A DNA stretch of 64,000 bases from Streptococcus oralis subsp. tigurinus (GTDB taxonomy: Bacteria > Bacillota > Bacilli > Lactobacillales > Streptococcaceae). Positions 10,901-19,257 of the stretch are shown in pieces. Each line of letters starts with the position of its first letter. Positions within the stretch are counted from its first letter, which is position 1. The stretch covers positions 1,302,001 to 1,366,000 of the forward strand of contig NZ_AP018338.1 in NCBI RefSeq assembly GCF_002356415.1, given 5' to 3'. Both the position numbers and the translations under genes were made by a program. A model generated the notes under the pieces. It worked only from the letters and a program-made list of their open reading frames with translations. It made no database searches and was not told the DNA's origin.

Positions 10901-11085
10901 TAACCTCTTTTTTGGAAAAAATCGCAAGCACAAAAAACCAGATCATCCTCTAAACTGTAGCGCAAGTCTTCTCCCGCCACACGAGTATAGAGGCGATTCC
11001 CTTTTTCCTTGATAATCTCAATGTTGCCTGTTTCATAGAGTGTAACCCCCTCCATGCGCAACTTTCCCGGAATCAATTTAGCCAT
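7990..11085 (-). CDS. SWIM zinc-finger / SNF2-family DNA-dependent ATPase
   Basis: 1031 residues. A SWIM zinc finger lies at the N-terminus (Cys52, Cys54, Cys63, His65; CxCx8CxH). A long middle domain of the bacterial SNF2-associated type follows. The ATPase has Walker A D-D-M-G-L-G-K-T (607-614), D-E-A-Q (702-705) and the C-terminal helicase lobe with A-G-G-V-G-L-N-L-T and Q-A-I-G-R-A-H-R-M-G-Q. It is a RapA/Swi2-like translocase expected to remodel protein-DNA or RNA polymerase complexes; it should not unwind DNA. The in vivo target is unknown. It seems to be transcribed alone from an extended -10 promoter. Confidence 0.93.
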   Translation of the reverse strand: MAKLIPGKLRMEGVTLYETGNIEIIKEKGNRLYTRVAGEDLRYSLEDDLVFCACDFFQKRGYCVHLAALEHYLKNDEEGQVILRALEKGHEEQEEVETKVSFGGSFLERIQPQKRGKIYTLSAQGQVEAGTNRLLWTLRIGLVDSQKYYVIRDIPLFLKVLVHRKPYMIGKHYENDLSWDAFDTASQEVLTFLCGLIEEGLSQDLFFPNQGRHLFFPLTFFEQGVELLMTLEDFHFEHQITSYENLLFHDLDPDAKLFSFSVQEYPDYFEMEISESERVNVFYGGAVLFHKGNLYLLNPKQISLLKELKELPQEERGRKCLQFDNSDRDRLAACLPLFGQLGTVSAPERLQIRSFSPIFYFDREDDGRIRLDIQFDYGDLKVTSQQQLEQLPFSSDAVLENQLFQVCLGAGFEADFQSWRQALKPEAVYSFFHHTIPAFEKLGQVFLSDEMNQLYSVQAPQVQIKSKGGLLEIQFDFQGIAQEEIDQALKALTSNQDFYISSSDQVYFFDEETKQIRQNLQELGVELKDGSFQARKSLAYSLSQLFEGRDRISFSEEFQHLAHDLTHPEDFSLGDIRVQASLRDYQEKGVRWLQMLHHYGFGGILADDMGLGKTLQTIAFLTSQVTKDSRVLILAPSGLIYNWADEFRKFVPQLDLAVVHGLKANREAILSENHQIYVTSYATFRQDSELYQEMAFDFLFLDEAQVMKNAQTKIAQSLRQFVVPAVFALSGTPIENHLGELWSIFQIVLPGLLPSKKEFMKLPADRVAQFIKPFVMRRKKEEVLTELPDLIEVVYKNELEDQQKAIYLAQLQQMRDRLAQVTDQEFQRSRVEILSGLMRLRQICDTPALFMDDYQGASGKLDSLRDLLLQVADGGHRVLIFSQFKGMLEKIEQELPNLGLTSFKITGSTPAQDRQEMSKIFNQGERDIFLISLKAGGVGLNLTGADTVILVDLWWNPAVEAQAIGRAHRMGQERKVEVYRLITRGTIEEKIQELQEQKKHLVSQVLDGTESRASLSLAEIREILGISEAST

Positions 11086-11110
11086 AGTTACCCCTTTATC
11101 TTATCTTTTC

Positions 11111-11119
11111 ATTATACCA
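11111..11119 (-). promoter_or_regulatory. Extended -10 promoter of the SNF2 gene
   Basis: Minus-strand TGGTATAAT, an extended -10 element without a clear -35, about 25 nt before the start codon. Confidence 0.6.
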
Positions 11120-11133
11120 CATTTTCCCCTACA

Positions 11134-11171
11134 AAAATAGCCTTCTAGGAAGACTTTTCTCCTAGAAGGCT
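11134..11171 (-). terminator. Terminator of metC-patB
   Basis: A perfect 12-bp stem (AGCCTTCTAGGA / TCCTAGAAGGCT, 11139-11150 and 11160-11171) with a 9-nt loop, followed on the minus strand by ATTTTT. Confidence 0.85.
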
Positions 11172-11176
11172 TGATT

Positions 11177-12343
11177 TTAAAGTGTAGAAAAAGTGGTCAC
11201 GATGCGTTGGCAAACTTCTTCCAGTACTGACTTCGGCATAGCTACATTGAGGCGGGCATGAAGAGTTCCCTCCTTTCCAAAGTCCAAACCTCGATTTAAG
11301 ATAACCTTGGCTTCATTCTTCAAAAGCTCTTGCAAGCGGTCATCCGTTAGGTCATAGGCTGAAAAATCAAGCCAAATCAAGTAGGTACCTTGCGGTTTCA
11401 GGACCTTAATCTTGGTTTCGTTGCCCAAAACATCCACTACATAGTTAATGTGGTCCTCGATGACTTCCTTTAACTCTCCTAACCAATCCTTGCCATAACG
11501 GTAGGCAGCTTCTGTCGCCAAATACCCCAAGCCTGAGATCTCATGCTGGTTATTGGCCAACTGGCGTTTTTGGAAAGCAACACGAAGCTTTGGATTTTCA
11601 ATAACTGCATAGGAATTCTTAGTCCCAGCAATATTAAAGGTTTTAGTGGCACTGCTCAAGATAAGGGCAAAGTTTTTAAAGTCTGGATCAATGGTATTAA
11701 AAGACTGGTGTTTGTGACCAAAGAGAGCCAAATCTTGGTGAATCTCATCTGAAACAAGCAAGACACCGTGTTTTTGGCAGAGATGACCAATCTTTTCTAA
11801 CACTTCCTTTTCCCAAACACGTCCACCAGGATTGTGAGGATTGCAAAGGATATAAAGCTTCACATCCTCTTCCACCATATCCTTCTCCAACTGGTCAAAG
11901 TCAATCTCAAACAACCCATCCTTTTCCACCAAAGGATTGGTAATCAATCGGCGATTGTTGAGTTTGACACTGCGAGCAAAAGGTGGATAGACCGGTGTGT
12001 TAATTAGAACAGCCTCCCCCTCTTTTGTAAAGGCTTGAATGGCTGTTGAAATAGCTGGCACCACTCCCTCGATAAAGACGAGGGCATCCTTGTCAAAGTG
12101 ATACCCGTGTTGGCTGGCTTCCCAGTCCTGAACCGATTCAATCAAAGCATCGCTAGCATAAGTATAGCCATAGACCAACTGATTTGCGTAGGCTTGTACA
12201 GCTTGTCGAACTTCAGGCAAAACTACAAAGTCCATATCCGCTATCCAGGCTGGTAGAACTTCTCGATCAGCTTCGGCTTCTTTCCATTTATAGGTATGGT
12301 GTCCAAAACGATTGGGCAGGCTTGTAAAATCATATTTTCCCAT
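11177..12343 (-). CDS. patB: PatB/MalY-type PLP-dependent C-S lyase
   Basis: 388 residues from the chosen ATG (M-G-K-Y-D-F-T-S-L-P-N-R). The reading frame is open 13 codons further upstream, but that would run into metC and has no ribosome site, while AAGGA lies 10 nt before this ATG. Fold-type I aminotransferase motifs are present: N-P-H-N-P-G-G, S-D-E-I-H-Q-D and S-S-A-T-K-T-F-N-I-A-G with the PLP lysine. Family members cleave cystathionine or cysteine to pyruvate, ammonia and a thiol; oral streptococcal relatives make H2S. It lies 7 nt after metC, so the two form a sulfur amino-acid unit. Confidence 0.88.
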   Translation of the reverse strand: MGKYDFTSLPNRFGHHTYKWKEAEADREVLPAWIADMDFVVLPEVRQAVQAYANQLVYGYTYASDALIESVQDWEASQHGYHFDKDALVFIEGVVPAISTAIQAFTKEGEAVLINTPVYPPFARSVKLNNRRLITNPLVEKDGLFEIDFDQLEKDMVEEDVKLYILCNPHNPGGRVWEKEVLEKIGHLCQKHGVLLVSDEIHQDLALFGHKHQSFNTIDPDFKNFALILSSATKTFNIAGTKNSYAVIENPKLRVAFQKRQLANNQHEISGLGYLATEAAYRYGKDWLGELKEVIEDHINYVVDVLGNETKIKVLKPQGTYLIWLDFSAYDLTDDRLQELLKNEAKVILNRGLDFGKEGTLHARLNVAMPKSVLEEVCQRIVTTFSTL

Positions 12344-12350
12344 ATCTGTC

Positions 12351-13445
12351 TTATCCTTCCAAAGCTTGTCGCAAGTCCGCAATCAAATCCCTAGCATCTT
12401 CAATCCCGATTGACAAGCGCAGGAGGTCATCTGTTAAGCCATAGGAATGGCGCACTTCTGCTGGAATATCCGCATGAGTCTGAGTTGTCGGATAGGTAAT
12501 CAGACTCTCTACCCCACCCAAACTTTCTGCAAATGAGAAGACCCTTAAGCTATTTAAAATATGAGGAATACGCTTTTCATCCACTACTTTAAAGGAAATC
12601 ATACCCCCACGTCCAGTATAGAGCACTTCCTTGACAGCAGGTGAAGCCTTCAAAAAAGCAACCACTTCTTGGGCATTTGCTGTAGAACGCTCCATACGAA
12701 GAGGTAGAGTTTTAAGACCACGAATCAACTGATAACTATCAAATGGTGACAAGACCGCACCAGTCGTATTCAAATTGTAGAACAGTTGCTCATATAGTTC
12801 TAAACTATTAGTCACAACCACCCCAGCCAAGACATCATTATGCCCTGCTAAATACTTGGTGGCAGAATGAAGAACGATATCCGCACCATCTTCAATCGGA
12901 CGTTGGTAAATCGGACTGTAAAAGGTATTGTCCACCACTACCTTGGAACCCTTGGCATGAGCTAGTTTGGCTAGTTTGGCAATATCAAATTCCAACATCA
13001 AGGGATTGGTTGGCGTTTCGATATAGAGAACATCCACATCTTTCTCTAACTCAGCAATCAACTCTTCTTCTGTATTAGCATAGGTAAAATGGAAGCGGCC
13101 TTCTTGCTCCACTTGGTTGAACCAACGGAAAGAACCCCCATACAGATCGCGCACAGCCAAGACTTTACTTCCTACTGGAAAAACACTAAAAGCCAGTACA
13201 ATCGCAGCCATTCCTGAGCTCGTTGCTAGGGCATAGTCTGCTGATTCGATTGCCGCCAAGACCTCCTCCGCCTTACTGCGAGTTGGGTTTTTAGTACGCG
13301 TATAGTCAAATCCCGTAGACTGACCAAACTCTGGATGCTGATAAGTTGTTGAAAAATGAAGCGGCGTCACCAAAGCACCTGTTGCCTCATCTGACTTGAT
13401 CCCTGCCTGGGCTAAAATTGTGTTGATGTGTAGTTCTTTGCTCAT
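12351..13445 (-). CDS. metC: Cys/Met metabolism PLP enzyme (cystathionine beta-lyase / gamma-synthase)
   Basis: 364 residues of the gamma-family PLP enzymes. Seen motifs: Y-T-R-T-K-N-P-T-R (phosphate contact from the neighbouring subunit), S-S-G-M-A-A, V-V-D-N-T-F-Y-S-P and H-S-A-T-K-Y-L-A-G-H-N-D with the PLP lysine, then S-L-G-G-V-E-S-L. This family includes MetB, MetC and MccB, and sequence alone does not decide among them; coupling to the C-S lyase favours cystathionine metabolism. An AGGAGG-like site (GGAGGT) precedes the ATG. The upstream gap contains a TACAAT box but no matching -35. Confidence 0.87.
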   Translation of the reverse strand: MSKELHINTILAQAGIKSDEATGALVTPLHFSTTYQHPEFGQSTGFDYTRTKNPTRSKAEEVLAAIESADYALATSSGMAAIVLAFSVFPVGSKVLAVRDLYGGSFRWFNQVEQEGRFHFTYANTEEELIAELEKDVDVLYIETPTNPLMLEFDIAKLAKLAHAKGSKVVVDNTFYSPIYQRPIEDGADIVLHSATKYLAGHNDVLAGVVVTNSLELYEQLFYNLNTTGAVLSPFDSYQLIRGLKTLPLRMERSTANAQEVVAFLKASPAVKEVLYTGRGGMISFKVVDEKRIPHILNSLRVFSFAESLGGVESLITYPTTQTHADIPAEVRHSYGLTDDLLRLSIGIEDARDLIADLRQALEG

Positions 13446-13539
13446 ACAATACCTCCAAATCTATAGTAACTATTGTATCATTTATTTTTGCCAACTCATT
13501 TTCTTGTTTTCAAGAGCTAGTTATAGTTTCAAACTATAT

Positions 13540-13573
13540 AAAAACGATAGTTCCTTGAGAAACTATCGTTTTT
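13540..13573 (-). terminator. Terminator of the aliB-like gene
   Basis: A perfect 13-bp stem (AAAAACGATAGTT / AACTATCGTTTTT) with an 8-nt loop. The A and T tracts make it work in either direction; it ends the lipoprotein gene on the minus strand. Confidence 0.85.
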
Positions 13574-13590
13574 CCTGTTGAATAGACTGG

Positions 13591-15549
13591 TTATTTAACG
13601 TGTTTTGCCAGTTCTTCTTGCGCTTTTTTATTTGATTCTTCTTTTTCTTTCTGCCATTTTTCTTTAGCTTTTTCATACTCATCAGTCGTTACAGTCTTAT
13701 CTTGCAACTTGAGGTACTTGTATGATTCGACACCCTTATTTCCAGCTTGTGAGAATGGCGCTGAGAATGGAACTGTCTTTCTCAAGCCAGGTGTTCCACC
13801 TTGGGAAACGTTTGGAATTGCAAGGGCGCTATCAACGAGCCAAGCTTGAATTTCAGCATATTTTTCATAACGTTTCGCTGGGTCTTGCTCCTTGTTCGCT
13901 TCTTCTAACATTTGAGTGTAAGTATCCAGACCAACTGCCTTAGCCTTGTCATTGACCTCACCTGGTTCTAGACCAAGGTTTTGCAACATACCACCGTTAT
14001 TGACATTTAGGATATCTAGATAGCTTGATGGATCCAAGTAGTCAGCACTCCAACCGCCATTATAGATATCAAAGTCTTTTTGAGCTGCCGTTTGAGCGAG
14101 GTAGCTAGAATTATCGTAGTCATCTGTTGATAATTGTTGGATATCGATAACCACATTCTCAGCTCCTAGAACAGATTCGATGGATTGTTTCAAAGAGCTC
14201 GCTTCAAGTACACCTTTTTTAGCTGATTGGTCAACTGATACGTCCAAGTGGATTGGGAATTGTACACCCTTAGCTTCCAATTCTTTCTTAGCTTCTGCAA
14301 ATTTAGCTTTAGCCTTGTCAGGATTGTAGTATGGGTCTTGCGCATCTGCAAAGTTGATTCCTTGCCATTCTTGGCCATAGTTGACCATCTTTTCTGAAAC
14401 AACATCGCCAAAGTCTTTTCCGTTAATACTTACAAATGTTGGAGGTACAACCAAGTTACGAATAATCTTTGTTGCTCCTTCTTCCCCTTGAGATTGTGCT
14501 CCATAGGCTGTACGGTTATAAGCATAGTTGAAGGCTTGACGGAAGTTTTTATTCAGAACTGCTTCTTGAGTTGATTTCTTTTCGATATCTGATGTTTTAG
14601 ACGTGAAGTTATAAGATTTTCTGTCCAAGTTGAAGTTCAAGTAATAAGAAGTTGCGTTTTGCATACTATAGATGATGTTATCCTTGTTCTTCTCTTTAAT
14701 TCCTTCAAAGCTTGAGCTATTTGGATAGAGACGCGCGTAGCTGTAGACTCCTTCTACAAAGTTACGAGCTAGGGCATCTTGGTCACTACCATCATAGTAA
14801 GTCAATTTCACATCATCCACAAAGACATTTTTAGCATCCCAGTAATTTGGATTCTTCTTGTATTCGATAACAGATTTTGAAACAAACGATTTCATCAAGA
14901 AAGGTCCACTGTACAAAATGCTAGAAGGATCTACCTTACCAAAATCATCCCCTTTTGATTTCAGGAAGTCTGCATTGACAGGGAAGAGAATGGTTGAAGT
15001 TGTTTTAGAATTCCAATAAGGTTCTGGACGTGTCAAAGTATACTGAACTGTTTGGTCGTCAATCGCCTTAACACCGACAGTTGAAAAGTCAGTTGTTTTC
15101 CCGTTGATATAGTCATCCAAACCTGCTACAGAGTCTTGAACCAGGTACAAGGCTTCGGATTTTTTATCAGCAGCATATTTCAACCCAGTGACAAAATCTT
15201 GCGCCGTTACAGGGGCGTATTCTTCACCCTCATAGGTATACCATTTTGCATCCTTACGCAATTTGTAAGTATAGGTCAAACCGTCCTGAGAAACAGTCCA
15301 ATCCTCTGCCAACGATGGAACATAGTTACCGTATTGGTCATTTTCCATCAATCCATCTACCAAATTAGTAACGATGTCGTTGGTTGTTGCACGGTTTTCT
15401 GCAAGATAGTTCAAACTAGATGGATCGCTCGAATAAACATAGTTATATGTTTTAGAAGAACTAGTTGAGTTTCCACATGCGCTCAGTAAGATACCTGCGC
15501 TTAACACGACACTTGCAAGTGTCAGATACTTGGCCTTAGACTTTTTCAT
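13591..15549 (-). CDS. aliB: AliB-like oligopeptide-binding lipoprotein
   Basis: 652 residues. A lipoprotein signal peptide ends in L-L-S-A-C (lipobox, Cys25). The rest is a solute-binding protein family 5 (OppA-type) fold, with D-A-K-W-Y-T...P-V-T-A-Q-D-F and W-S-A-D-Y-L-D-P motifs seen in peptide binders. Size and the Lys/Glu-rich C-terminal tail match the Ami-associated receptors AliA/AliB, which hand peptides to the AmiCDEF permease encoded elsewhere and affect competence and colonisation. There is no permease gene beside it, as is usual for Ali proteins. Paralogue choice (AliB versus AliA/C/D) rests on neighbourhood. Confidence 0.88.
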   Translation of the reverse strand: MKKSKAKYLTLASVVLSAGILLSACGNSTSSSKTYNYVYSSDPSSLNYLAENRATTNDIVTNLVDGLMENDQYGNYVPSLAEDWTVSQDGLTYTYKLRKDAKWYTYEGEEYAPVTAQDFVTGLKYAADKKSEALYLVQDSVAGLDDYINGKTTDFSTVGVKAIDDQTVQYTLTRPEPYWNSKTTSTILFPVNADFLKSKGDDFGKVDPSSILYSGPFLMKSFVSKSVIEYKKNPNYWDAKNVFVDDVKLTYYDGSDQDALARNFVEGVYSYARLYPNSSSFEGIKEKNKDNIIYSMQNATSYYLNFNLDRKSYNFTSKTSDIEKKSTQEAVLNKNFRQAFNYAYNRTAYGAQSQGEEGATKIIRNLVVPPTFVSINGKDFGDVVSEKMVNYGQEWQGINFADAQDPYYNPDKAKAKFAEAKKELEAKGVQFPIHLDVSVDQSAKKGVLEASSLKQSIESVLGAENVVIDIQQLSTDDYDNSSYLAQTAAQKDFDIYNGGWSADYLDPSSYLDILNVNNGGMLQNLGLEPGEVNDKAKAVGLDTYTQMLEEANKEQDPAKRYEKYAEIQAWLVDSALAIPNVSQGGTPGLRKTVPFSAPFSQAGNKGVESYKYLKLQDKTVTTDEYEKAKEKWQKEKEESNKKAQEELAKHVK

Positions 15550-15581
15550 CTCCAGAACCTCCTGTTTAAAAGTTTTGTCTT

Positions 15582-15610
15582 ATTATACAGCTTTGGTTTT
15601 ATTTAGTCAA
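15582..15610 (-). promoter_or_regulatory. Promoter of the aliB-like gene
   Basis: Minus-strand TTGACT (15605-15610), a 17-nt spacer and TATAAT (15582-15587), with an AGGAGG site before the ATG. Confidence 0.85.
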
Positions 15611-15695
15611 GTAATTTCTGAAGAAAAACTTAAAAAACATATTTTTCTACTCTTAATTTTAGAAAAAGTTCTCCTTTTTTAAGAAAAATGTACTA

Positions 15696-15722
15696 TAAAA
15701 ACCTTTCTATTAAAGAAAGGTT
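15696..15722 (-). terminator. Terminator of the murJ-like gene
   Basis: A 9-bp perfect stem (AACCTTTCT / AGAAAGGTT, arms 15700-15708 and 15714-15722) with a T5 tail on the minus strand, 29 nt past the stop codon. The rest of 15611-15750 is AT-rich with nothing else recognisable. Confidence 0.75.
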
Positions 15723-15750
15723 AATTCATTGCTTTTATTTATAAATCTTC

Positions 15751-17373
15751 TTACGATATTTTCAATCGTGTCCGTAGTCGGTCCGCTTGGGCTTTACCTA
15801 TTATCTTGTCTAAGAGTCGTGTTCGTAGGCTCATCAAACCATAGAGACATCCTCCAAGCCCTCCGATGAGAGCCACATAAAGGAAACTCCAGAAACGTCC
15901 ACTTGGTTGGAAGACAAAACCGAGTAGCCACTGCAAGAAGCCAACTAGGATAAACATGACAAGAGTCAAGATGGTGATCAAAATAGTCCGTTTCAAGATT
16001 ATCTTTCGACGAGCACCCGTTACCTGGCAGATGTCTCGGTACATCAAGACATTCGGAATAATCAAGCCGATAGTCGTTGAGATCAAGGGACCGTAGCTGT
16101 GAAAAATGGCAATGGTTGGCAATTGCAAGACGATCTTAGCAATAGAACCATAGACAAAATAAAGAACTGCCTTGCGATTTCGGAACATGGCCTGAAGCAT
16201 AGGGGACAAGACCATATACAAACCTAGGATAGTAGACTGCAAAACTGCAAAGACAAACAAGCCCATGGCCAGACTATCTGGCTTACCGTAAAAGACTGTG
16301 TAGAGCGGTTCTCCTACCATAACAACCCCAACCGTTGCTGGTAGCAAGAATAAGAAGAGCATGGTGAGGCTATCTTGGACTAAGCGAGCCGCTGCCCGCA
16401 AGTCGCCTTTTACATAGTTCTCCGTCAACAGCGGCAAACCAACACTCCCAATTGAAACTCCCACAGAGATTAAAATCATGGTAATTTTATTAGGATTGGC
16501 AGAGAAATAAGAAAACATGACAACCAAGTCTTCATTGCTGTAGTTGGTAAACCACTTCATACTATTGATAAAGGTCATCTGGTCTAAAATCTGGAAGAGC
16601 TGGATGGCTGATCCCGTCAGGATAAAGGGAATGGCTTCCTTGATGGTATCAACCAAAAGTCGCTTACTATTGATCTTATCCCGTGTTTCAAAGACTTTCT
16701 TAAGCAAACCTTCTTGGGCAAGGAAATAAATCAAAACTACAAAACTGGCCACCATCCCCACAAAGGCCGCAAAGGTCGATTGGGTAACGGCTGATAAGTA
16801 GTCACCAGACCCCATCTTCATAATGAAGAAGGTCGCCAACAACATCCAGATAACACGAATTACCTGCTCGGCGATTTGGCTCATAGCATAGGGTTTCAGG
16901 TTGTTCATCCCTTGGAAGAAGCCTCGGATAACACTCATAGATGGGAAAATCAAGACTGCCCAAGCCAAACTCTGCATGATGGGAATCAGGTCTTTCCCCA
17001 CACCTGACAAATCTGCTAGCCAAGGAGAAAAGAGATACAAAACCAAGGCAAAGACTAGACCCAAGCCCGTCATAAAGCTTAGGAAACTCCGAATCAAGGC
17101 AAAGCTATGCTCTTCTTCTCGCATGGTATTGTACTTAGCTACTTGTTTGGCGACCGCAACTGGGATACCCGCCGTCGAAATCAGTAAGAACCAGGCGTAA
17201 ATATTGTAGCCCATGGTAAAGAGACCATTTGCCTTGGCTGCATAGGTTCCCATCCAAATATACCAGGGAATAATGTAGATAGCCCCAAGAAGGCGACTAA
17301 TAAAGTTACTGGCTGTTAGCCAAGCAGTCCCTCGCAACATCTGGGCCTGCTGGTGATTGTTTTCGTTAGACAT
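15751..17373 (-). CDS. murJ: MurJ/YtgP-type lipid II flippase (MVF/MOP superfamily)
   Basis: 540 residues from the chosen ATG (M-S-N-E-N-N-H), which has GAGGAAG 2 nt ahead; an in-frame ATG five codons earlier has no such site. About 14 hydrophobic segments are visible and the first reads R-G-T-A-W-L-T-A-S-N-F-I-S-R-L-L-G-A, the polysaccharide-exporter signature. The streptococcal YtgP protein is known to complement MurJ loss in E. coli, so the expected role is moving lipid II to the outer face of the membrane. It is divergent from murE with interlocked promoters, consistent with a shared peptidoglycan role. Confidence 0.88.
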   Translation of the reverse strand: MSNENNHQQAQMLRGTAWLTASNFISRLLGAIYIIPWYIWMGTYAAKANGLFTMGYNIYAWFLLISTAGIPVAVAKQVAKYNTMREEEHSFALIRSFLSFMTGLGLVFALVLYLFSPWLADLSGVGKDLIPIMQSLAWAVLIFPSMSVIRGFFQGMNNLKPYAMSQIAEQVIRVIWMLLATFFIMKMGSGDYLSAVTQSTFAAFVGMVASFVVLIYFLAQEGLLKKVFETRDKINSKRLLVDTIKEAIPFILTGSAIQLFQILDQMTFINSMKWFTNYSNEDLVVMFSYFSANPNKITMILISVGVSIGSVGLPLLTENYVKGDLRAAARLVQDSLTMLFLFLLPATVGVVMVGEPLYTVFYGKPDSLAMGLFVFAVLQSTILGLYMVLSPMLQAMFRNRKAVLYFVYGSIAKIVLQLPTIAIFHSYGPLISTTIGLIIPNVLMYRDICQVTGARRKIILKRTILITILTLVMFILVGFLQWLLGFVFQPSGRFWSFLYVALIGGLGGCLYGLMSLRTRLLDKIIGKAQADRLRTRLKIS

Positions 17374-17420
17374 AGCTTCCTCATTCAATTTTGATAACTA
17401 GGAAATTTTCCTCATCTTCC

Positions 17421-17449
17421 ATTATAAACTTTTCCTTGTTACTTGTAAA
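17421..17449 (-). promoter_or_regulatory. Promoter of the murJ-like gene
   Basis: Minus-strand TTTACA (17444-17449), a 17-nt spacer and TATAAT (17421-17426). Its -35 covers the same bases as the -35 of the divergent murE promoter. Confidence 0.75.
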
Positions 17450-17471
17450 ATTCAGACTTTCGGTTTACAAT
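17443..17471 (+). promoter_or_regulatory. Promoter of murE, probably giving a leaderless mRNA
   Basis: TTGTAA (17443-17448), a 17-nt spacer and TACAAT (17466-17471). The -10 ends 7 nt before the murE ATG at 17479, so transcription should begin at or within a base or two of the start codon. There is no Shine-Dalgarno sequence. Confidence 0.7.
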
Positions 17472-17478
17472 AGAAAGT

Positions 17479-18924
17479 ATGATAAAGATTGAAACCGTAT
17501 TAGATATATTAAAGAAAGATGATCTCTTCCGCGAGATTATCGACCAAGGGCACTACCACTACAACTACAACGCAGTTGTTTTTGATAGCATCAGTTACGA
17601 CAGCCGAAAAGTAAAAGAAGGCACTCTTTTTTTTGCAAAAGGCGCTGCCTTTAAAAAAGAATACCTTCTTTCTGCTATAAGTCAGGGCTTAGCCTGGTAC
17701 GTCGCAGAAAAGGACTACGAAGTCGGTATCCCTGTCATCGTTGTGAACGATATCAAGAAAGCCATGAGTTTGATTGCGATGGAATTTTATGGTAATCCGC
17801 AAGCGAAACTAAAAATTCTCGCTTTCACAGGGACAAAAGGAAAGACAACATCTGCTTACTTTGCTTACCACATTCTATCTCAACGCTACCCAACAGCTCT
17901 CTTGTCAACTATGAATACAACTCTAGATGGCAAAACCTTCTTTAAATCTTCCTTCTCAACGCCTGAAAACATCGATCTTTTCGACATGATGGCCCAGGCT
18001 GTTAAGAATGGAAGAACCCATCTTGTAATGGAAGTATCTAGCCAAGCCTATCTTGTTCATCGAGTCTATGGTCTGACCTTTGATGTAGGTGTCTTTCTTA
18101 ACATTACTCCTGACCATATCGGTCCGATTGAGCATCCTAGCTTTGAAGATTACTTCTACCACAAACGTCTCTTGATGAAAAATAGCCGAGCAGTTGTCAT
18201 TAATAGCGACATGGACCACTTTTCTGTATTGAAAGAACAAGTGGAACATCAAGAACATGACTTCTATGGTAGCCATTCGAGCAACCAAATCGAGAACTCC
18301 AAAGCCTTTAGCTTTTCAGCTACTGGTAAACTCGCTGGTGATTATGATATTCAACTCATTGGCCACTTCAATCAAGAAAATGCTGTTGCTGCAGGACTTG
18401 CCTGTCTTCGTCTAGGTGCTAGTCTTGAAGATATCAAAAAAGGAATCGCTGCAACCCGCGTTCCTGGACGTATGGAAGTCCTGACTCAGAAAAATGGAGC
18501 CAAGGTCTTCATCGACTACGCCCATAATGGTGACAGCCTGAAGAAACTGATCTCTGTTGTTGAAACTCATCAAACTGGAAAAATTGCTCTGGTTCTCGGT
18601 TCGACTGGAAACAAGGGAGAAAGTCGACGCAAAGACTTTGGCCTCCTCCTTAATCAACATCCTGAGATTCAAGTCTTTCTCACCGCTGATGACCCCAACT
18701 ATGAAGATCCAATGGTGATTGCGGATGAAATTAGTAGCTATATCAGTCATCCTGTTGAAAAGATTGCCGATCGTGAACAAGCCATCAAGGCAGCTATGGC
18801 CATCACAAATCAAGAACTTGATGCCGTGATTATTGCTGGTAAGGGAGCTGATTGCTACCAGATCGTCCAAGGAAAGAAAGAAGACTATCCTGGAGATGCG
18901 GCTATCGCAGAACGTTATCTATAA
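17479..18924 (+). CDS. murE: UDP-MurNAc-L-Ala-D-Glu--L-lysine ligase MurE
   Basis: 481 residues. The ATP loop is G-T-K-G-K-T (118-123). The substrate-selecting motif is D-D-P-N (404-407), the form found in lysine-adding enzymes; meso-diaminopimelate enzymes read DNPR. This sets the peptidoglycan type as L-Lys, as in streptococci. The carbamylated lysine region Y-H-K-R-L-L follows at about 227. The enzyme adds Lys to UDP-MurNAc-dipeptide in the cytoplasm. It is transcribed alone, divergent from murJ, and ends at a strong bidirectional terminator. The start codon lacks a ribosome site, as noted for its promoter. Confidence 0.97.
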   Translation: MIKIETVLDILKKDDLFREIIDQGHYHYNYNAVVFDSISYDSRKVKEGTLFFAKGAAFKKEYLLSAISQGLAWYVAEKDYEVGIPVIVVNDIKKAMSLIAMEFYGNPQAKLKILAFTGTKGKTTSAYFAYHILSQRYPTALLSTMNTTLDGKTFFKSSFSTPENIDLFDMMAQAVKNGRTHLVMEVSSQAYLVHRVYGLTFDVGVFLNITPDHIGPIEHPSFEDYFYHKRLLMKNSRAVVINSDMDHFSVLKEQVEHQEHDFYGSHSSNQIENSKAFSFSATGKLAGDYDIQLIGHFNQENAVAAGLACLRLGASLEDIKKGIAATRVPGRMEVLTQKNGAKVFIDYAHNGDSLKKLISVVETHQTGKIALVLGSTGNKGESRRKDFGLLLNQHPEIQVFLTADDPNYEDPMVIADEISSYISHPVEKIADREQAIKAAMAITNQELDAVIIAGKGADCYQIVQGKKEDYPGDAAIAERYL

Positions 18925-18955
18925 AAAATCAAGGGAAACATTCCCTTGATTTTTT
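18923..18955. terminator. Bidirectional terminator between murE and the CsbD-like gene
   Basis: A perfect 15-bp stem (arms 18923-18937 and 18941-18955) with a 3-nt loop and A/T tracts on both sides. It serves the two convergent genes. Confidence 0.92.
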
Positions 18956-19156
18956 TTAGTCTTCTTTTTTAAATGAATTTTTAAGACCTTCAACGGCACC
19001 TTCTACAGCACCTTTAGCATCTTCTACAACTTCTTTTGCTTTCGCAACTGTTTTTTCTACAGCACCTTCTGCTTCTGTCTTGCTATCGCCAGTAACTTTA
19101 CCAAATCCTTCTTTGATAGCACCAGTTGCTTGATCCAATTTATTTTCAAGTGACAT
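18956..19156 (-). CDS. CsbD-family small stress protein
   Basis: 66 residues from the ATG at 19156 ([12 protein letters not shown]), chosen because AAAGGAG lies 8 nt upstream; the frame is open further but that would include the promoter. The sequence is Lys/Glu/Ala-rich with the CsbD repeat [13 protein letters not shown]. CsbD proteins are general-stress proteins of unknown biochemistry, abundant in stationary or stressed Gram-positive cells. It is monocistronic. Its leader contains a perfect palindrome (19182-19196) placed like an operator. Confidence 0.88.
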   Translation of the reverse strand: MSLENKLDQATGAIKEGFGKVTGDSKTEAEGAVEKTVAKAKEVVEDAKGAVEGAVEGLKNSFKKED

Positions 19157-19181
19157 AGCTCTGTCTCCTTTGCTTTTAATA

Positions 19182-19196
19182 CGATAATCGTTATCG
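19182..19196. promoter_or_regulatory. Perfect 15-bp palindrome in the CsbD-gene leader
   Basis: CGATAA-TCG-TTATCG, 9 nt downstream of the -10 box, where a bound repressor would block transcription start. It resembles Fur/PerR-type half-sites (GATAA...TTATC) only loosely. Confidence 0.45.
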
Positions 19197-19205
19197 CTTA
19201 CATTC

Positions 19206-19234
19206 AGTTTATGCTTATTCTTTAGTAAAGTCAA
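19206..19234 (-). promoter_or_regulatory. Promoter of the CsbD-like gene
   Basis: Minus-strand TTGACT (19229-19234), a 17-nt spacer and TAAACT (19206-19211). Confidence 0.65.
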
Positions 19235-19257
19235 ACAATCTGCTCAAAAGCTACCAA

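Noticed and set aside
12343..12382. Longer start for the C-S lyase
   Set aside because: It would overlap metC and has no ribosome site; the downstream ATG matches the family start.
15611..15640. CodY box upstream of the aliB-like gene
   Set aside because: The best match to AATTTTCWGAAAATT had five mismatches, too many to report.
18412..18870. Minus-strand reading frame of 152 codons inside murE
   Set aside because: Antisense to conserved MurE motifs; no promoter or ribosome site.
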